A stretch of 64,000 nucleotides of DNA from Panopea generosa (lineage: Eukaryota; Mollusca; Bivalvia; Adapedonta; Hiatellidae), in the NCBI GenBank assembly GCA_029582155.1, contig CM055901.1:25453657-25517656 (forward strand), read 5' to 3'. The notes under the pieces were generated by a model that saw only the letters and a program-made list of their open reading frames with translations, was not told the DNA's origin and made no database searches. Shown here in pieces: positions 60,872 through 64,000 of this stretch (positions are counted from its first letter, which is position 1; the number at the start of each line of letters is the position of its first letter). The position numbers and the translations under genes were made by a program.

Positions 60872-61540
60872 AATAATGACGTTAGTAAATACAGACAAAT
60901 GATAATAATAATAATGACGTTAGTAAATACAGACAAATGATAATAATAATGACGTTAGTAAATACAGAAAAAAATGATAATAATAATAATGACGTTAGTA
61001 AATACAGACAAATGATAATAATAATGACGGTAGTAAATACAGACAAATGATAATAATAATAATGACGGAAGTAAATGACAGTAGTAAATACAGACAAATG
61101 ATAATAATAATAATGACGGAAGTAAATGACGGTAGTAAATACAGACAAATGATAATAATAATAATGACGGAAGTAAATACAGACAAATGATAATAATAAT
61201 GACGGTAGTAAAAACAGCCAAATGATAATAATAATGACGGTAGTAAATACACACAAATGATGATAATAATGACGGTAGTAAATACAGACAAATGATAATA
61301 ATAATGACGGAAGTAAATACAGACAAATGATGATAATAATGACAGTAGTAAAGACAGACAAACGATTATAATAATGACGGTAGTAAATACAGACAAACGA
61401 TAATATCAATGACGGTAGTAAATACAGACAAATGATAATAATAATGACGGTAGTAAATACAGACAAATTATAATAATAATGACGGTAGTAATTACAGACA
61501 CATGATAATAATAATGACGTTAGTAAAAACAGACAAACGA
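60872..61540 (+). repeat. 33-36-bp minisatellite with internal TAA microsatellite
   Basis: About 19 units of GTTAGTAAATACAGACAAAT and GATAATAATAATGAC. Unit length varies by three because the ATA or TAA run inside each unit varies, and every frame therefore stays aligned. Near 61060-61150 a longer unit with AGTAAATGACRGTAGTAAAT is duplicated. Confidence 0.95.
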
Positions 61541-61774
61541 CCACATGGGCCTACTTCTTTAAACTATTAAAGGCAAAAACTGCTGCTCGTGGGTTTAAAC
61601 CAGGACTCAACAACACGTTGTCTTAACCCTACCGTCACACCAAACAACGAGACGGTCGGTTACAAAAACAACCAGAGAGCAACCTTAGTTTCACTACTAA
61701 CCTCGCTCTCCTCCCGTCATCATTTCATAGTAGGATGTAAATAAAACATAGCCTTTAAGAACGCCCTCTGACTC
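61541..61774. other. Spacer between two arrays
   Basis: GTGGGTTTAAACCAGG at 61591 looks faintly like a B box, but no A box supports it. No gene seen. Confidence 0.4.
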
Positions 61775-63245
61775 ACAATAACTAGTGTGTATGGTGTAAA
61801 ACAGACGGACTCACCGATCTCGCAACAACTAGTGTGTATTGTGTAAAACAGACGGACTCACCGCTTTCGCAACAACTAGTGTGTATGGTGTAAACTAGTT
61901 TGTATGGTGCAAAACAGACGGACTTAACAACTAGTGTGTATGGTGTAAATTACTTTGTATGGTGCAAAACAGACGGACTTAACAACTAGTGTGTATGGTG
62001 TAAATTACTTTGTATGGTGTAAAACAGACGGACTCACCGATCTCGCAACAACTAGTGTGTATGGTGTAAAACAGACGGACTCACCGATCTTACAACAACT
62101 AGTTCGTATGGTGCTAAACAGACGGACTTAACAATTAGTGTGTATGGTGTAAATTACTTTGTATGGTGTAAAACAGACGGACTCACCGATCTCGCAACAA
62201 CTAGTGTGTATGGTGTAAACTAGTTTGTATGGTGTAAAACAGACGGACTCACCGATCTTACAACAACTAGTGTGTATGGTGTAAATTACTTTGTATGGTG
62301 TAAAACAGACGGACTCACCGATCTCGCAACAACTAGTGTGTATGGTGTAAAACAGACGGACTCACCGATCTTACAACAACTAGTTCGTATGGTGCTAAAA
62401 CAGACGGACTTAACAATTAGTGTGTATGGTGTAAATTACTTTGTATGGTGTAAAACAGACGGACTCACCGATCTCGCAACAACTAGTGTGTATGGTGTAA
62501 ACTAGTTTGTATGGTGTAAAACAGACGGACTCACCGATCTTACAACAACTAGTGTGTATGGTGTAAATTACTTTGTATGGTGTAAAACAGACGGACTCAC
62601 CGATCTCGCAACAACTAGTGTGTATGGTGTAAACTAGTTTGTATGGTGTAAAACAGACGGACTCACCGATCTTACAACAACTAGTGTGTATGGTGTAAAT
62701 TACTTTGTATGGTGTAAAACAGACGGACTCACCGATCTCGCAACAACTAGTGTGTATGGTGTAAAACAGACGGACTCACCGATCTTACAACAACTAGTTC
62801 GTATGGTGCTAAAACAGACGGACTTAACAATTAGTGTGTATGGTGTAAATTACTTTGTATGGTGTAAAACAGACGGACTCACCGATCTCGCAACAACTAG
62901 TGTGTATGGTGTAAACTAGTTTGTATGGTGTAAAACAGACGGACTCACCGATCTTACAACAACTAGTGTGTATGGTGTAAATTACTTTGTATGGTGTAAA
63001 ACAGACGGACTCACCGATCTCGCAACAACTAGTGTGTATGGTGTAAACTAGTTTGTATGGTGTAAAACAGACGGACTCACCGATCTTACAACAACTAGTG
63101 TGTATGGTGTAAATTACTTTGTATGGTGTTAAACAGACGGACTCACCGATCTCGCAACAACTAGTGTGTATGGTGTAAAACATACAGACTCACCAAACTG
63201 GCAACAACTAGTGAGTATGCTGTAAAACAGACGGACTCACCGATT
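61775..63245 (+). repeat. Composite minisatellite with 414-bp higher-order repeat
   Basis: Basic unit of 47 bp (ACAACTAGTGTGTATGGTGT, AAAACAGACGGACTCACCGA, TCTCGCA) alternating with longer units that add AATTACTTTGTATGGTGT or AACTAGTTTGTATGGTGT. The segment from 62272 recurs 414 bp later at 62686 with an identical 77-codon open frame, so the last duplication is very recent. Confidence 0.96.
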
Positions 63246-63617
63246 TTGTTTGACTTGGAAGACCACTGAACCTCCGCTCTGTCCTATTTTCCCATTGTTA
63301 ACTGCGGCACGGCATATTGGTAAGTTCTAAAATATATCAATACTATAAGTGAAAGGACATTCTGGGAAAACACTCATAAAAGTAAGAAGATGAAAGTATT
63401 TTGGCCATCAAGAGTAAGTTATACTTATTTATTGTTGGGACTCTATTGCAAAATACGCTCGTAGCTTACATCACTCTCGAGTACATTTTCTAAGTAGATT
63501 CACTATCAGTTATTGTAACTGTAGACGAAATGAACACATGGCAAATATTTCATATATCAACGTTTGTTATCGCTGTGAAATATCATCTAGCAAAGCGACA
63601 AACCGTGATTATGTTAT
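63246..63617. other. Unique DNA, nothing recognised
   Basis: No array or element seen. Confidence 0.4.
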
Positions 63618-63785
63618 ATGAAATATGAATACCTGCCTACAGATGGCATCATAGTTTTACAGTACAAAGACAAAACAATAGCAGTAATAATTGATCACAA
63701 TGGCTACTTATCTTTCAACACTGACGTAAATGCTGTAACAGACAAACTACGCAGTTACTTGGAGTGCAGAACATTTACTTATTGA
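63618..63785 (+). CDS. Unrecognised 55-codon open frame
   Basis: Starts ATG, reads MKYEYLPTDGIIVLQYKDKT, continues IAVIIDHNGYLSFNTDV and ends in TGA. Its composition is protein-like and less AT-driven than typical chance frames here, and the following 180 bp (to 63955) stay open in another frame, which could reflect a frameshifted remnant of one longer gene. No family recognised and no ribosome or splice context to judge. May equally be chance. Confidence 0.18.
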   Translation: MKYEYLPTDGIIVLQYKDKTIAVIIDHNGYLSFNTDVNAVTDKLRSYLECRTFTY

Positions 63786-64000
63786 CATCGAATATGAAGT
63801 TAGAAATCAAAGTACTTGAAGTACTATCTGAAGTAAGTAAATCAACGTACTACACAGTAATGAGAATTTACAAATCAATTTACACCAATCAAAACGCTTG
63901 TAACAGCGATGGTTGGTTGAACAAAAAATTAAATGACATCTTGAGGTCACTATAGCAATACGACGTCATAAAAATGAAGTGTTTATCTGGAAAATGTTTA

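Noticed and set aside
61580..61650. tRNA-like block with GTGGGTTTAAACCAGG
   Set aside because: No A box at the right distance on either strand; the palindromic core alone is not enough.
13385..63245. Tandem arrays as CRISPR arrays
   Set aside because: Units are directly adjacent with no unique spacers, there are no cas genes, and everything else is eukaryotic.

Overview
The window looks like non-coding, repeat-dominated animal DNA, most probably from a bivalve or other mollusc. It is strongly AT-rich. It has no bacterial-style gene packing. Its only recognisable coding sequences are eroded retroelements plus two tiny candidate exons of a host gene. The clade guess rests on remembered family resemblance: the LINE C-terminal domains, the YR retroelement with an SGNH domain, the tRNA-derived SINEs and the extreme minisatellite load. 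No search was run.

Layout. 0-5 kb: two 5'-truncated LINE relics head to head (minus 64-1745, plus about 1741-3535), then a LINE ORF1 relic (minus 4160-4905). 5.8-11.3 kb: a 57-bp minisatellite of nearly 100 units. 11.5 kb: copy a of interspersed family R1. 12.86 kb: a 31-nt candidate exon. 13.4-15.7 kb: a 42-bp minisatellite. 16.5-19.7 kb: a 56-bp minisatellite interrupted by MITE-1. 20-27 kb: two more minus-strand LINE relics, three fold-back elements and a candidate signal-peptide exon. 27.5-30.5 kb: an 85-bp minisatellite. 31-35 kb: a SINE, microsatellites and a second 57-bp minisatellite. 35.6-40.8 kb: a decayed tyrosine-recombinase (Ngaro/DIRS-like) retrotransposon with RT, RNase H, recombinase and SGNH hydrolase domains, bracketed by one 39-bp minisatellite. 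41-50.8 kb: dispersed repeats, a LINE relic, a 36-bp and a 37/111-bp minisatellite. 52.5-58.5 kb: a 42-bp minisatellite split by two near-identical MITE-1 copies enclosing about 2.2 kb. 58.5-64 kb: a SINE, copy b of family R2, and two young minisatellites.

The most interesting object is MITE-1 (449-457 bp). It has an 18-bp imperfect terminal inverted repeat and 5-bp target duplications, and twice it sits inside unrelated minisatellites. At 53.9-57.0 kb the target duplications of two near-identical copies pair outside-with-outside (TTACA) and inside-with-inside (TTCAA). That is what integration of a module-bearing circle by homologous recombination would leave.

A thin line of evidence supports a host gene on the minus strand. 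Exon 22779-22829 carries an ATG and a signal-peptide-like stretch. The 31-nt exon 12859-12889 reads FYIDVALGQN in compatible phase. A possible 5' UTR exon lies near 25.0 kb. If the model is right, the minisatellites and mobile elements fill this gene's introns.
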